Shown: piece after piece, positions 48,772-56,919 of the stretch
Layout: every line of letters starts with the position of its first letter
Numbering within the stretch: position 1 is the stretch's first letter
From: Brevibacillus parabrevis
Lineage (GTDB): Bacteria > Bacillota > Bacilli > Brevibacillales > Brevibacillaceae
Reading direction: 5' to 3'
DNA length: 64,000 nt
NCBI RefSeq assembly: GCF_003710905.1
Contig: NZ_RHHV01000007.1
Coordinates: 102,799-166,798, forward strand
Made by a program: the position numbers and the translations under genes
Notes under the pieces: generated by a model
What the model saw: only the letters and a program-made list of their open reading frames with translations
Database searches by the model: none
What the model was told of the DNA's origin: nothing

Positions 48772-49574
48772 ACAAACCTGAAATGCCGATTTTGCGGGAG
48801 ACGCCCGACCAGATTTACCAGCGGATCGCGAACCGGATGGCTGTGCTCGCGCAGAAGCGCGGGGAGACGCCGCCGGCTACGGGGGAGGGGGAAATCCACT
48901 ACGATTTGGCCTACCCGATTGCCGAAGAGCTTAGCGAGCAGCAGCAGCTTTTGGAGTACGGCTTTTTGCAAGCCTTTCTTCCTTGGGCAGACGGTGAATA
49001 TTTGGACGCGTCAGGCGTCTTTTTCGGCCTCCCTCGCAATGAGGGAGAAAGCGACGATGCCTATCGCAAACGTTTGCTGGATCGGGCGCGCTCCGAAGAA
49101 GGCGACGGCCGCCGCCAGGACTATGAGCGCTGGGCGCGAAACGTTGACGGCGTAGGCGGAGCAGTCGCTGTAGAGAAGGCGCGGCACGATCTGTCGATTG
49201 ATGTGTACATCACGGATGCGAGCGGTCAGCCCGCCACGGAAGAGCTGGCGAATACTGTGCGTACCAAGCTGGAAGACAAAAGGCGGGCTTTGCACGAACT
49301 GCGGGTGCTGCCAGCCAAGGTTTATCCCGTTTCGATTGCAGTGAAGCTGGCGCTGCGCCCCGATGCCGAGCAGGCGAAGATCGAGGAACAGATTGCTGCC
49401 CAAGTGAAAACGTATTTGAAAGGGCGTTCGCAGATCGTGTACCAGCAGATCGGGGCGCTCTTTTTCGTGGACGGGGTCGTCGACTTTGCGGATTACACGC
49501 TGAACGGCCAGGAAGCCAATCTAACCGTGCCTGCTGACTCTGTCGCTTCGCTCGCTTTGGCGGTGACGACATGA
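48759..49574 (+). CDS. Baseplate J-like protein (XkdT/gp47)
   Basis: A 271-residue wedge protein of the baseplate J family. It contains YAFLPWADGEYLD-type sequence (FLQAFLPWADGEYLDASGVF), GLPRNEGESDDAYRKRLLDR, RNVDGVGGAVAVEKA and the C-terminal VDFADYTLNG. It is shorter than PBSX XkdT (about 350 residues), with the loss in the N-terminal and middle parts. It forms the baseplate wedge with the gp25-like and DUF2313 proteins. Confidence 0.85.
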   Translation: MATIDKPEMPILRETPDQIYQRIANRMAVLAQKRGETPPATGEGEIHYDLAYPIAEELSEQQQLLEYGFLQAFLPWADGEYLDASGVFFGLPRNEGESDDAYRKRLLDRARSEEGDGRRQDYERWARNVDGVGGAVAVEKARHDLSIDVYITDASGQPATEELANTVRTKLEDKRRALHELRVLPAKVYPVSIAVKLALRPDAEQAKIEEQIAAQVKTYLKGRSQIVYQQIGALFFVDGVVDFADYTLNGQEANLTVPADSVASLALAVTT

Positions 49575-50143
49575 TTCCAGAACGCTACAGGCAAATGTTG
49601 CCGCCGCAATGGTACGAGAACAAGGTAGCGGAGTATCATTTCGAAGGCGCAGCAACTGCAGTCGATGCTTTTCATGCGGAGCGGGAAGACGTTTTGCGGC
49701 AGTTCCATCCGTGGTCAGCGACCTGGGGGCTGGATGTTTGGGATTGGATTTACTTTGGTCAAAAGCAGCTGCTGGGTGTTGAGGAGCGGCGGAAGAATAT
49801 ACGGCAGAAGCATTGGGCGTACCTTGGCTTTACTCCAGGTGTATTGCGGGCGATTGGCTACAGTTCGTCAGCATTCAAGCAGGTACGAATGGTCGAGGAT
49901 TTTGAAAAGAAAGTGATCCGGTACGTTTACCCGGTCGAGGACCGTTTCGATACCAAAAATGCGGTACAGGCCGTCGAGAAAATCCGGCCTGTTCATTGCA
50001 ACGGGGTTGCGTTCGAGCCTGTGTCGCTGGAGAGAGTTGAACTTCGGGACGTGCTGGTTGTTGGAATTAAAGAGTACCACAAGGTCAGTGAGTTTCGTGT
50101 AGGGATGACCCCAATCAAACGATACGAGGAGGTGGTCAGATGA
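49571..50143 (+). CDS. DUF2313 tail protein (XkdU-like, gpI/gp48-like)
   Basis: A 190-residue protein in the usual place after baseplate J. Patterns include YHFEGAATAVDAFHAEREDV, QFHPWSATWGLDVWDWIYFG and the helical ERRKNIRQKHWAYLGFTPGV. These proteins attach the fibre module to the baseplate. It overlaps the J gene and the next gene by four bases each. Confidence 0.78.
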   Translation: MIPERYRQMLPPQWYENKVAEYHFEGAATAVDAFHAEREDVLRQFHPWSATWGLDVWDWIYFGQKQLLGVEERRKNIRQKHWAYLGFTPGVLRAIGYSSSAFKQVRMVEDFEKKVIRYVYPVEDRFDTKNAVQAVEKIRPVHCNGVAFEPVSLERVELRDVLVVGIKEYHKVSEFRVGMTPIKRYEEVVR

Positions 50144-50457
50144 TTACGCACAGTTATCTACAGACTATACGAAACGACCTGTTGGCGCGGATAACGGGAG
50201 GCGATATCCTGCTGAATAACACTGTTTCCGTCCCAATCCATGCTGCATCTATTTCGCAGCATCCGACTGCGGGTGTTCATGATGCAATTGCCTTAGAGGT
50301 GTCGACGCAGAACGTCACCAGCGTTTCGGTTATCACTAATGCAAAAATCCGAACGAGTACAGGGGTAGTCGTCGCAGAAAAGACGGCCACTATTGAAATG
50401 AACGGTGCGCAATTCGTGAACCTGACTTTCGTTGTCGATGTGAGAGGAGGGGCGTAA
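50140..50457 (+). CDS. Small beta-rich tail protein
   Basis: A 105-residue protein of mostly beta character (LLNNTVSVPIHAASISQHPT, VSTQNVTSVSVITNAKIRTS, ATIEMNGAQFVNLTFVVDV). No family is recognised. Its place between the DUF2313 protein and the fibre gene suggests a baseplate adaptor or fibre-associated subunit. Confidence 0.6.
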   Translation: MITHSYLQTIRNDLLARITGGDILLNNTVSVPIHAASISQHPTAGVHDAIALEVSTQNVTSVSVITNAKIRTSTGVVVAEKTATIEMNGAQFVNLTFVVDVRGGA

Positions 50458-50458
50458 G

Positions 50459-50731
50459 ATGTCATACAATGCCAAAATGGACTGGAAACAAGATGACCCA
50501 GTAACGGAAGTGGACATAAACCGTTGGGAACAAGGTATCGCGGATGCTCATGCTGCTATTGCAGTGCTCACCGCTGATGTATCGAACCTGAAAACTCGCG
50601 TGAACGTTATCGAGAGCACGTTGCCAGAAAATTTCTTGCATAACCACTTCAAGGATGATCTTTCTACGATTATCGGGATCAAGGTGATTCGGGGTTATTA
50701 CAACAAGGCGCAAAGTAGGTTGGAGGTATAG
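50459..50731 (+). CDS. Fibre-adaptor-like small protein
   Basis: A 90-residue protein. It begins with MSYNAKMDWKQDDPVTEVDI and NRWEQGIADAHA, a motif common in the N-terminal regions of phage tail or neck fibre proteins of Firmicutes, and then has a coiled coil (VLTADVSNLKTRVNVIESTL). It probably forms a trimeric adaptor between baseplate and the large fibre. It begins two bases after the previous stop codon. Confidence 0.6.
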   Translation: MSYNAKMDWKQDDPVTEVDINRWEQGIADAHAAIAVLTADVSNLKTRVNVIESTLPENFLHNHFKDDLSTIIGIKVIRGYYNKAQSRLEV

Positions 50732-50735
50732 CGGA

Positions 50736-50807
50736 GTGCAAACGAAGGATGCAAAAACAGTCGCTCAACCGAACGACTTTTGGAAAGGGGGAGGAACATG
50801 GCAATAA
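50736..50807 (+). CDS. Possible 23-residue peptide overlapping the fibre start
   Basis: A GTG frame (VQTKDAKTVAQPNDFWKGGG, then TWQ) starts eight bases after GGAGGT and ends 10 bases inside the fibre gene. The good ribosome site and overlap suggest a short translated leader that couples fibre translation. It is too short for further support. Confidence 0.35.
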   Translation: MQTKDAKTVAQPNDFWKGGGTWQ

Positions 50808-53749
50808 AGTCGATGTCTTATCCAGAGAGTACCTCTCAATCACAAACTCAGGTACTAACATTACCAAATCTCAAGAAGATAAATACAGTTACTGTAAATA
50901 CAGGTACAGTTTCCTATTCGTTAACTGGCAATACCTTAACCTTTACTCTCAAAAATGGTGCAGTTTCGAGAACGGTTCAGACTGGTGGATCGGTCTCGCA
51001 CTCAACGTATAAGACAGATTCTCGAACGTCTGTTGGCGATAGCGCGACGGGCTGCTCTGGTGCATACGGGAACGCACTGGCGGCATTACCCGGCGCAATC
51101 TATTACAATGATGGTACGTATTCCGGTACTCTTTCAAGGATCAGTACTAGCAACGGCAGCTGCACGAAAATGTTAGACTCTTGGTTCGCGGAAGTAACCG
51201 CTACATACGGTGGAACGGTATCGTCGGCGGATACTAGAACTTACGCATACTACTATCAATATAATGTCACAGTTGACTATGTGGATAATAGTCTCCCTTC
51301 CATCACATTGGCGCAGCCAACTGACAACCTTGCTTTGACCGAAGGCAGCACATACAAGTTGGAAGGCAGCGTGTCTGATGCAGACGCTGGACAACCCCTC
51401 TCAGTCAAGTATTCCATCGGCGGCGGACCGACGCAGAGTATCACACTCGGAACATCTGACGGAACAACAGCGAAGACATTCAGCAAAACGTTGACATACT
51501 CACAGGGGCGTTTCTGGGACGGGACGGCTGACGTTTCTGGCCTGTTACCAGCAGAAGTGTCCTCCATACAAGTGTGGGTGAACGATGGCAGCGATGACTC
51601 AGCAAAAGTGACTCGAAACTTCACCGCAGTGCAAGAGGATGGCAAGCTGTATGTTCCAGTCAATGTGGTCAGTAAGGCTCATCTTGTTTCTCAAATGGCT
51701 CAGCCTGTTCGTTTGAACAATGGGTGGCTAGTGGGGGCCGTTTATGATTTTACAGGAAAAACCATTTATTTATACAAGTCAACCAATAACGGAAAAGCAT
51801 GGGCGCAATTGTGCTACGTGAGTAACGGAAGTAGTGACTTGACCTACTTCTCGATCGCATCAAAGGATAGTGTAGTGTGTATTGCATTTTCGACAGGAAC
51901 CGCAGATATCAACCTTATCGCAATCGACGCAATCTACGCAACGAACACGAATCTATGGGGATTGAACGCAAGTTGGGTTCTGTATAAAGGTGCAATCGAC
52001 TCGGGACAAACCGCATTTAATGGCATTGACCTAATAGTCAACTCTCACGGTTCCGAACTTTGGTGGGCAGCCAGCACGAAAAACTCAACACTCCCAAACA
52101 GTTTCAACATTCGCACTGGTTTCCTTGTATTTTTGTCGAACGGGACGCTTGATCCGTCGCCTGGTTCAGCTAGTCAGTTGACGTACTATGATGCTTCAGG
52201 TACAAACATCACCAGTCCATGTGTAGCGTATGTATTAGAAAATCCTGCGATCATTAGCGTATGGTCAAGTGCCCCAAACAACTACGGAATTTACATTAAC
52301 TTTTATCTCGGTTTCGCCTGGGACCCATCCAATGACGGACGTGGAGTGATGATTTACGACGGCGGGGGCTACCCTCAAGCAAGTCCTCAAGCAATTACCA
52401 CACCAAACGACAAACTGCATGTTGTTTGGCACGGTACAGATTCCGATAATACGGTTAGCCCTTACATTCGATACAGCAACTCAACAGACGCCATAACCTG
52501 GCCCGCCGCGCCGAGAAAGCTGGTAAAAGGACAGAACGCTAGCATCACGTCTGACAAAAACGGAAAGCTATCGATAACCTACGAAGACGGCGGCTATATC
52601 AAGCGGATCGAGTCAACGGACGAGTTCGTCACATATCAAGGTCCGTTTTTGGTCGGCGCAGGAACCAAGCCAGCGACGTTTTATGACCAGTCGTTCCAGA
52701 CTGACTTCTCGGTGCCGCCAACGCTTTATCAAGCGGCCGGAGCAGTAAAATACTACGGCGTCCTAAACCCGAACAAGAAGCCTGTCGTCACGCTGACTAC
52801 GCCTGACAACCAGACGCTGACCGAAAACGCTACACTTTCTGTAGCTGGTAGCGCACTGGATCAGGACGTAGACAACGCAGTCACCATCAAATACCGCATC
52901 AACGGCGGCACCATCCGAAACATCGCATCTGGAGTTTCAGACGGCAGCACGCCTCTTTCTTTTGCTCGCGATCTGAGGTACAGCGGCAAAAGGATGTGGG
53001 ACGGCGCGGTCGATGTCGCTGGCGTCGATCTGGCGGAGAACACCGATCACACGCTGGCAGTCTGGGCCGAAGACGACAAAGGCGGCAAAAGCGCGGAAGT
53101 CACGCGCAAGTTCCGCGTGGTCTGGAACCGTCCGCCTACGATCAGCGGTCAAAACAGCGACCTTGGAACGCTTACGGAGCGGCCGACAGTCACATATTCA
53201 GCCGCAGACCCGGAAGGCAACTCCTTCACCTTCACCGAGTACCTAAACGGCCAGCAAGTCAGGTCATTCGCCGGGACAGATGGTCAGCAGAACACCTTCG
53301 AGCTGACACATGATGCATGGATCAAGCTTGATCTCGACGTACAGCACCAGTTGAAGATCGTCGCTACGGACAGCGCAGGCATTTCATCCGAGCGCGTCTA
53401 CACTTTTACCCGCACCGAGACACATCTGGAGTTCATGCTGGACTACAACAACCCGGATGTCGCTGCCTTCTTCACAGTAGATGGCATGCCGGAGCGAATC
53501 CTGTTCACGCTGGAGCGATACTTGCCGCCCGACTCTGAGATCGAGAGTTTGCTGGTCACAAATAACTATCTCGATGCTACGCCTACCTGGGAAGATGCTT
53601 GCAATGCCGTAATCGGTGGCCGCGGCTACATTTTCACAAACAAGACGAAGACAGCAGCCGACTGGGCTATTTGCGTATGGGTCACCCTTGCAAAAGGTTC
53701 TGCCACGCAGCGAGTCCACGTCTATGGATATGGGGGTGCTTTTGACTGA
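50798..53749 (+). CDS. Large tail fibre / receptor-binding protein
   Basis: A 983-residue protein. The first 170 residues are Ser/Thr-rich (NTVTVNTGTVSYSLTGNTLT). An Ig/cadherin-like repeat follows at about 175-285 (SLPSITLAQPTDNLALTEGS and FWDGTADVSGLLPAEVSSIQ). Next is a beta-propeller, sialidase-like region at about 290-655 with repeated strands (TIYLYKSTNNGKAWAQLCYV, ELWWAASTKNSTLP). A second Ig-like repeat parallels the first (KKPVVTLTTPDNQTLTENAT, RMWDGAVDVAGVDLAENTDH), then a third short one and a C-terminal cap. The propeller probably binds cell-surface carbohydrate and sets host range. GGGGGAGG precedes ATG 50798. Confidence 0.78.
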   Translation: MAIKSMSYPESTSQSQTQVLTLPNLKKINTVTVNTGTVSYSLTGNTLTFTLKNGAVSRTVQTGGSVSHSTYKTDSRTSVGDSATGCSGAYGNALAALPGAIYYNDGTYSGTLSRISTSNGSCTKMLDSWFAEVTATYGGTVSSADTRTYAYYYQYNVTVDYVDNSLPSITLAQPTDNLALTEGSTYKLEGSVSDADAGQPLSVKYSIGGGPTQSITLGTSDGTTAKTFSKTLTYSQGRFWDGTADVSGLLPAEVSSIQVWVNDGSDDSAKVTRNFTAVQEDGKLYVPVNVVSKAHLVSQMAQPVRLNNGWLVGAVYDFTGKTIYLYKSTNNGKAWAQLCYVSNGSSDLTYFSIASKDSVVCIAFSTGTADINLIAIDAIYATNTNLWGLNASWVLYKGAIDSGQTAFNGIDLIVNSHGSELWWAASTKNSTLPNSFNIRTGFLVFLSNGTLDPSPGSASQLTYYDASGTNITSPCVAYVLENPAIISVWSSAPNNYGIYINFYLGFAWDPSNDGRGVMIYDGGGYPQASPQAITTPNDKLHVVWHGTDSDNTVSPYIRYSNSTDAITWPAAPRKLVKGQNASITSDKNGKLSITYEDGGYIKRIESTDEFVTYQGPFLVGAGTKPATFYDQSFQTDFSVPPTLYQAAGAVKYYGVLNPNKKPVVTLTTPDNQTLTENATLSVAGSALDQDVDNAVTIKYRINGGTIRNIASGVSDGSTPLSFARDLRYSGKRMWDGAVDVAGVDLAENTDHTLAVWAEDDKGGKSAEVTRKFRVVWNRPPTISGQNSDLGTLTERPTVTYSAADPEGNSFTFTEYLNGQQVRSFAGTDGQQNTFELTHDAWIKLDLDVQHQLKIVATDSAGISSERVYTFTRTETHLEFMLDYNNPDVAAFFTVDGMPERILFTLERYLPPDSEIESLLVTNNYLDATPTWEDACNAVIGGRGYIFTNKTKTAADWAICVWVTLAKGSATQRVHVYGYGGAFD

Positions 53750-53940
53750 TGAAGTTCAGCAATCAAGAGTCCATCACGGAAATTCGCAAAAAGCAGCAGG
53801 AAACGCCGGAACAAAAGATTGTCAGGCTGGAGGCGGAACTGGTCGCCGAAAAAAATGACAAGCTCACAATCATGGAGGCAACTGCTCAACTGTATGAGGA
53901 GTTGCTTCTATTGAAAGAGCAGATGGGAGGGACATCTTAG
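53749..53940 (+). CDS. Small coiled-coil protein after the fibre gene
   Basis: A 63-residue, highly charged helical protein (EIRKKQQETPEQKIVRLEAE, AQLYEELLLLKEQMGG). Its ATG overlaps the fibre stop by one base and its stop overlaps the next GTG. The location and size recall the XkdW-type proteins of PBSX, which may assist fibre assembly; this is positional inference. Confidence 0.62.
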   Translation: MKFSNQESITEIRKKQQETPEQKIVRLEAELVAEKNDKLTIMEATAQLYEELLLLKEQMGGTS

Positions 53941-54056
53941 TGGCAGCAATTTACTACAGTTTGGTCAAGGCTGGCAGGCGGAAGATGGACCAAGTTCCCG
54001 CACATCTTCAAGAGGAAGTACAGGCGATGCTTGATGCTGAAAGCAGCACTGGTTAA
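53940..54056 (+). CDS. XkdX/CD1375-like small tail protein
   Basis: The 38-residue product begins with GTG in TAGTG and reads AAIYYSLVKAGRRKMDQVPA then HLQEEVQAMLDAESSTG. This closely resembles the conserved very small XkdX/CD1375-type proteins found after fibre genes in Firmicutes phages and diffocins. GGGAGG lies upstream. The same frame stays open for 50 codons past the stop. Confidence 0.68.
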   Translation: MAAIYYSLVKAGRRKMDQVPAHLQEEVQAMLDAESSTG

Positions 54057-54209
54057 TCTGGGCATCCGGCTCATATCTTTTCGGGGCTAGGTAGCTCTGA
54101 TCGTATTGGCCGCCGCACATACGACAGTGTGCCAACTGGTTTGAAGCTGGCAGTAAAAGAAGACCTGGAAGCTAACGGGCTGAGTACCGATGGAGCACCA
54201 GTAGCATAG
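54057..54209 (+). other. In-frame open stretch beyond the XkdX-like stop codon
   Basis: Directly after TAA 54054 the same frame reads SGHPAHIFSGLGSSDRIGRR and ends GLKLAVKEDLEANGLSTDGA-PVA at a TAG. The end resembles the C-terminal part of small phage proteins. There is no start codon with a ribosome site, so it is either a decayed second half, readthrough product or chance. Confidence 0.4.
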
Positions 54210-54241
54210 CGCCTTTTCCCAAGCGAAGAGGGCGTTTTTCA
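54210..54241 (+). terminator. Terminator after the fibre module
   Basis: CGCCTTTTC (54211-54219) pairs with GAAGAGGGCG (54226-54235) using several G-U pairs, followed by TTTTT. It probably separates structural from lysis transcripts in part. Confidence 0.6.
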
Positions 54242-54499
54242 TGGGGAGCTACTGAGTGGCTCCTTTCCGTTAGCTTCAAATTTGTCTCAATGCATAACTT
54301 TAGTTAGAGGACCAGTTATACGCAATGAGCTTATAATCACATTTGCCCGTTGTAGGTTTTTTGCTTTTTATCCGTTGATGGAACGCCGTGTGCGATGAAA
54401 GTCGCTCGCGCGGTGTAGGCTCGAACGAAACCCCTCGTGGAGAGAAGGGGATAAGTCGAGAATAGCGATACCAGCCCGGCAGTTGGCACAATCACTGTT
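54242..54499. other. Gap between fibre and lysis genes
   Basis: No gene is convincing. The sequence is of mixed composition, and the short frames lack ribosome sites. The frame of the next gene is open from 54453 without a start codon. Confidence 0.35.
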
Positions 54500-54811
54500 A
54501 TGAATGCGAGTATTTTGCTGATTAGCTTCAATGAAGAATTATCAGAGGATACCTTATCCATTACTGATATTGATCAGCTCATTACCCACATTAACAGTCA
54601 TACTGGAGCCAACTTAAAAAAACAAAATTGGAACCAGAGTATTGAATGGGATACAACCGATCCGGAAAAGCCCATTCTCAAGGTTTACATGCGTTATAAT
54701 CCTGATACTTGGCATACCGGGTTTTTCTATCAAGTAAAGTTTGTTCCCGGGGCAGTAAAGGATAAACACGAGAACATAACGTATGAAACACCATTAAGTG
54801 GTCCATTTTAA
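54500..54811 (+). CDS. Hypothetical protein or relic between fibre and holin
   Basis: A 103-residue frame (ASILLISFNEELSEDTLSIT, WDTTDPEKPILKVYMRYNPD, and FYQVKFVPGAVKDKHENITY). It looks like a bacterial Ig-like or cell-surface repeat domain. There is no good ribosome site before ATG 54500, and the open frame extends 16 codons further upstream (VENSDTSPAVGTITV), so the piece may be the end of a lost larger gene, perhaps of a fibre or surface protein. A strong terminator follows. Confidence 0.4.
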   Translation: MNASILLISFNEELSEDTLSITDIDQLITHINSHTGANLKKQNWNQSIEWDTTDPEKPILKVYMRYNPDTWHTGFFYQVKFVPGAVKDKHENITYETPLSGPF

Positions 54812-54825
54812 AACGCCATCAACGG

Positions 54826-54853
54826 CCCTCGGGTAAAACCGAGGGTATTTTTT
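54826..54853 (+). terminator. Terminator
   Basis: CCCTCGG (54826-54832) pairs with CCGAGGG (54839-54845), followed by TATTTTTTT. Confidence 0.85.
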
Positions 54854-54932
54854 TATCACCAAGACCGAGAGCCAGCCCCGAGCCGATCGGGGCAATTTTT
54901 ACTGCACCGAGGGGAGAGAGGAAGAAGAGCGA

Positions 54933-55328
54933 ATGGACAACTTTATCAAAACAGGAATTGCTATCGGAGGCGCAGCAGCCTCGTTTCTTTTTGGCGGCTG
55001 GTCAGCATTGCTCAGTGTGCTACTCGCATTCGTCATTTTTGATTTTGTCACTGGCCTGATTGCAGCCGGAATGGAAGGAAAGTTAAAAAGCAAGGTCGGT
55101 ATGATCGGCATTGCGCGGAAGTTGTTCATTTTTTGCATGGTCGCGATTGCCCATCTGATCGACATGTCGCTTGGTGACCAAAATTTCATCCGCGACGCGA
55201 CGATCTTTTTTTACCTGGCAAATGAGCTGCTGTCCATCATCGAGAACGCGGGACGCATTGGCCTGCCCGTTCCGGAATTGATTAAGCGAGCAGTAGAGGT
55301 GCTAAAAGGGAGAGGGGAGGGCAAATAA
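54933..55328 (+). CDS. Phage-type holin (TcdE/Cph1-like)
   Basis: A 131-residue membrane protein with three hydrophobic segments (KTGIAIGGAAASFLFGGWSA, LLSVLLAFVIFDFVTGLIAA, LFIFCMVAIAHLIDMSL) and the family pattern RDATIFFYLANELLSIIENA followed by GRIGLPVPELIKRA. It should form membrane pores that release the endolysin and allow particle escape. The start follows a purine-rich ribosome site, and the amidase gene begins two bases after the stop. Confidence 0.9.
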   Translation: MDNFIKTGIAIGGAAASFLFGGWSALLSVLLAFVIFDFVTGLIAAGMEGKLKSKVGMIGIARKLFIFCMVAIAHLIDMSLGDQNFIRDATIFFYLANELLSIIENAGRIGLPVPELIKRAVEVLKGRGEGK

Positions 55329-55329
55329 C

Positions 55330-56166
55330 ATGCAAATCACGGAAATGCTGCTCACGAACCAAACGGCCAGACCAGGCACAAAGATTGTCCCGAAAGGACT
55401 GGTCATCCACTGGACAGCCAACGAGAAAAAAGGCGCCGATGCGGTGGCAAACCGGAACTACTTCAACAAGCCGACGACAGAAGCCAGCGCTCACTACATC
55501 GTGGACGACCGGCAAATTATCAGGTGTTTGCCTGAGACGGAAATGGGCTATCACGTGGGGGCGAAATCGTACAAGGCAGAGGCGCTGCAAAAGCTGAGCG
55601 CGTACCCGAACGATTGCACGATTGGCATCGAGATGTGTGTCAACGCGGACGGCAGCTTTACAAAAATGTACGAGCAGACCGTAGCTTTGACAGCAGAGCT
55701 TTTAAAACGTTATGGCTGGGCTGTGGATAAGTTGTGGCGGCATTACGACATTACCGGGAAAAACTGCCCGGCCTTTTTTGTCGATGAGCGCACGGCGCAA
55801 GCTTATTTTGGCAAAAATGCGCAAGCTGCCTGGGAAAGTTTTAAACAGGATGTCCACAGGTTGCTAACAGGTTTTCCACAAAAACCACAGGCGCCTGTTG
55901 ATAACTGCGCTGTCGAGCTGACGCTGGCGACGACAGGCAAGCTGATTGCAGGAACTGCCTATGTCCCGGTCCGGCTGGTCGCGGAGGCAGCGGGAGCAAC
56001 GGTCGGGTGGGAGCCGAGTACCAAAACGGTAACGGTGAACGGTCACGAACTGAATTGTCTCCATGAAAATGGAACCGCTTATGCTCCGGCAAGAGAGGTG
56101 GCTGCCCTGCTAGGAATGGAAGTGAGCTGGGACGCAGCGAGGAAAACGGTAGTGCTGCGAGGATAA
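55330..56166 (+). CDS. Endolysin: N-acetylmuramoyl-L-alanine amidase with a stalk domain
   Basis: A 278-residue lysis enzyme. An Amidase_2 domain covers residues 15-165 with zinc ligands His27 (LVIHWTA), His138 and Cys146 (RHYDITGKNCP) and the conserved TIGIEMC. It cleaves the bond between muramic acid and L-alanine. The C-terminal 80 residues form a copper-amine-oxidase-type stalk domain (TAYVPVRLVAEAAGATVGWE followed by PSTKTVTVNG), found on many Paenibacillaceae surface proteins and probably a wall-binding module. No signal peptide is present, in line with holin-dependent export. Confidence 0.9.
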   Translation: MQITEMLLTNQTARPGTKIVPKGLVIHWTANEKKGADAVANRNYFNKPTTEASAHYIVDDRQIIRCLPETEMGYHVGAKSYKAEALQKLSAYPNDCTIGIEMCVNADGSFTKMYEQTVALTAELLKRYGWAVDKLWRHYDITGKNCPAFFVDERTAQAYFGKNAQAAWESFKQDVHRLLTGFPQKPQAPVDNCAVELTLATTGKLIAGTAYVPVRLVAEAAGATVGWEPSTKTVTVNGHELNCLHENGTAYAPAREVAALLGMEVSWDAARKTVVLRG

Positions 56167-56300
56167 GCCTGAGTAACAGAAGGCGAAAAATAAGCGGCGT
56201 TGGCAGCACGACCCAACAGAGCACAAAGGAGCTGCCCAAAAAGGCGAATTAGCTAACGTCAAGCAAGCGGAAACATTGATTCATCGACGCGTATGAAAGG

Positions 56301-56350
56301 AAAAAGGGCGTCGCTCAGCCGAAAATTCGACTTTTGGGACAGCCCCTTTT
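56301..56350. terminator. Terminator-like repeat between convergent genes
   Basis: AAAAAGGGCGTCGC and the inner AGCCGA/TCGACT pairing form a hairpin ending in GCCCCTTTT. In reverse orientation it resembles the element at 27555-27602, so it is a dispersed terminator-type repeat. It marks the right edge of the tail element. Confidence 0.6.
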
Positions 56351-56376
56351 GCTATTGAATATGGTGCAAGCAAGTG

Positions 56377-56880
56377 TCAGCCGATCACAATGACGATGAC
56401 GTCGCTGGCGGACAAAATCGCACTCGGCTTCGCTTCCCGCTGGTTGACGCGGATGCGGCCATCCTTGATCTTTTGCACGATTTGGCTGCGGCTCCAGCCA
56501 TCCAGTCGACTGGCGAGCAGCTTGTCGAGGCGATACCGCGCATCTGCGCTTTCAATCGTGATGCGGACTTCCTGTACGCCTTGCTCTTTGTAATCGAGAA
56601 CAGGGAGGACGGGCAAGGCGAGATTTTCTGCCATTGTCTCCTGCTCCGGTACTTCTACATGCTCCGTAAACGATTTGTATATGGCGAGCTTCTCGTTCCA
56701 TGTGTGGTCCCGCTCGCATTTGTAGATGGCGAAACGATAAATGTTTTTGCCGTTGGCGTTGTGCCGGCGAATGCTGGTATCGAAAAAGGGTACGGTGCGT
56801 CCGCAGCTCCGGCAATACCGCAGCACGGGGAGAGTGCATGGCGTTTGAGTTAATACCCACGTATGTTCCATGACTAGCAT
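56377..56880 (-). CDS. S4-like RNA-binding domain protein with N-terminal zinc finger
   Basis: A 167-residue protein. The N-terminus has a probable zinc site (CRSCGRTVPF, later YKCERDHTWN) in the sequence IRRHNANGKNIYRFAIYKCE. The C-terminal 55 residues are S4-like: YRLDKLLASRLDGWSRSQIV, then QKIKDGRIRVNQREAKPSAI and DVIVIVIG, the fold used by pseudouridine synthases and ribosomal protein S4 to bind RNA. It seems to be a DUF1062-type protein, which I state with caution. ATG 56880 has GAGGTGA six bases upstream. It sits behind a 240-base structured leader with its own terminator, raising the idea that the protein regulates that RNA. Confidence 0.65.
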   Translation of the reverse strand: MLVMEHTWVLTQTPCTLPVLRYCRSCGRTVPFFDTSIRRHNANGKNIYRFAIYKCERDHTWNEKLAIYKSFTEHVEVPEQETMAENLALPVLPVLDYKEQGVQEVRITIESADARYRLDKLLASRLDGWSRSQIVQKIKDGRIRVNQREAKPSAILSASDVIVIVIG

Positions 56881-56919
56881 GATCCTTCACCTCGTGAAAA
56901 AGGGTAAGGAACGTACCTG

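Noticed and set aside
36723..56376. Tail element as an intact prophage
   Set aside because: No integrase, repressor, replication, terminase, portal or capsid gene and no flanking attachment repeat could be found.
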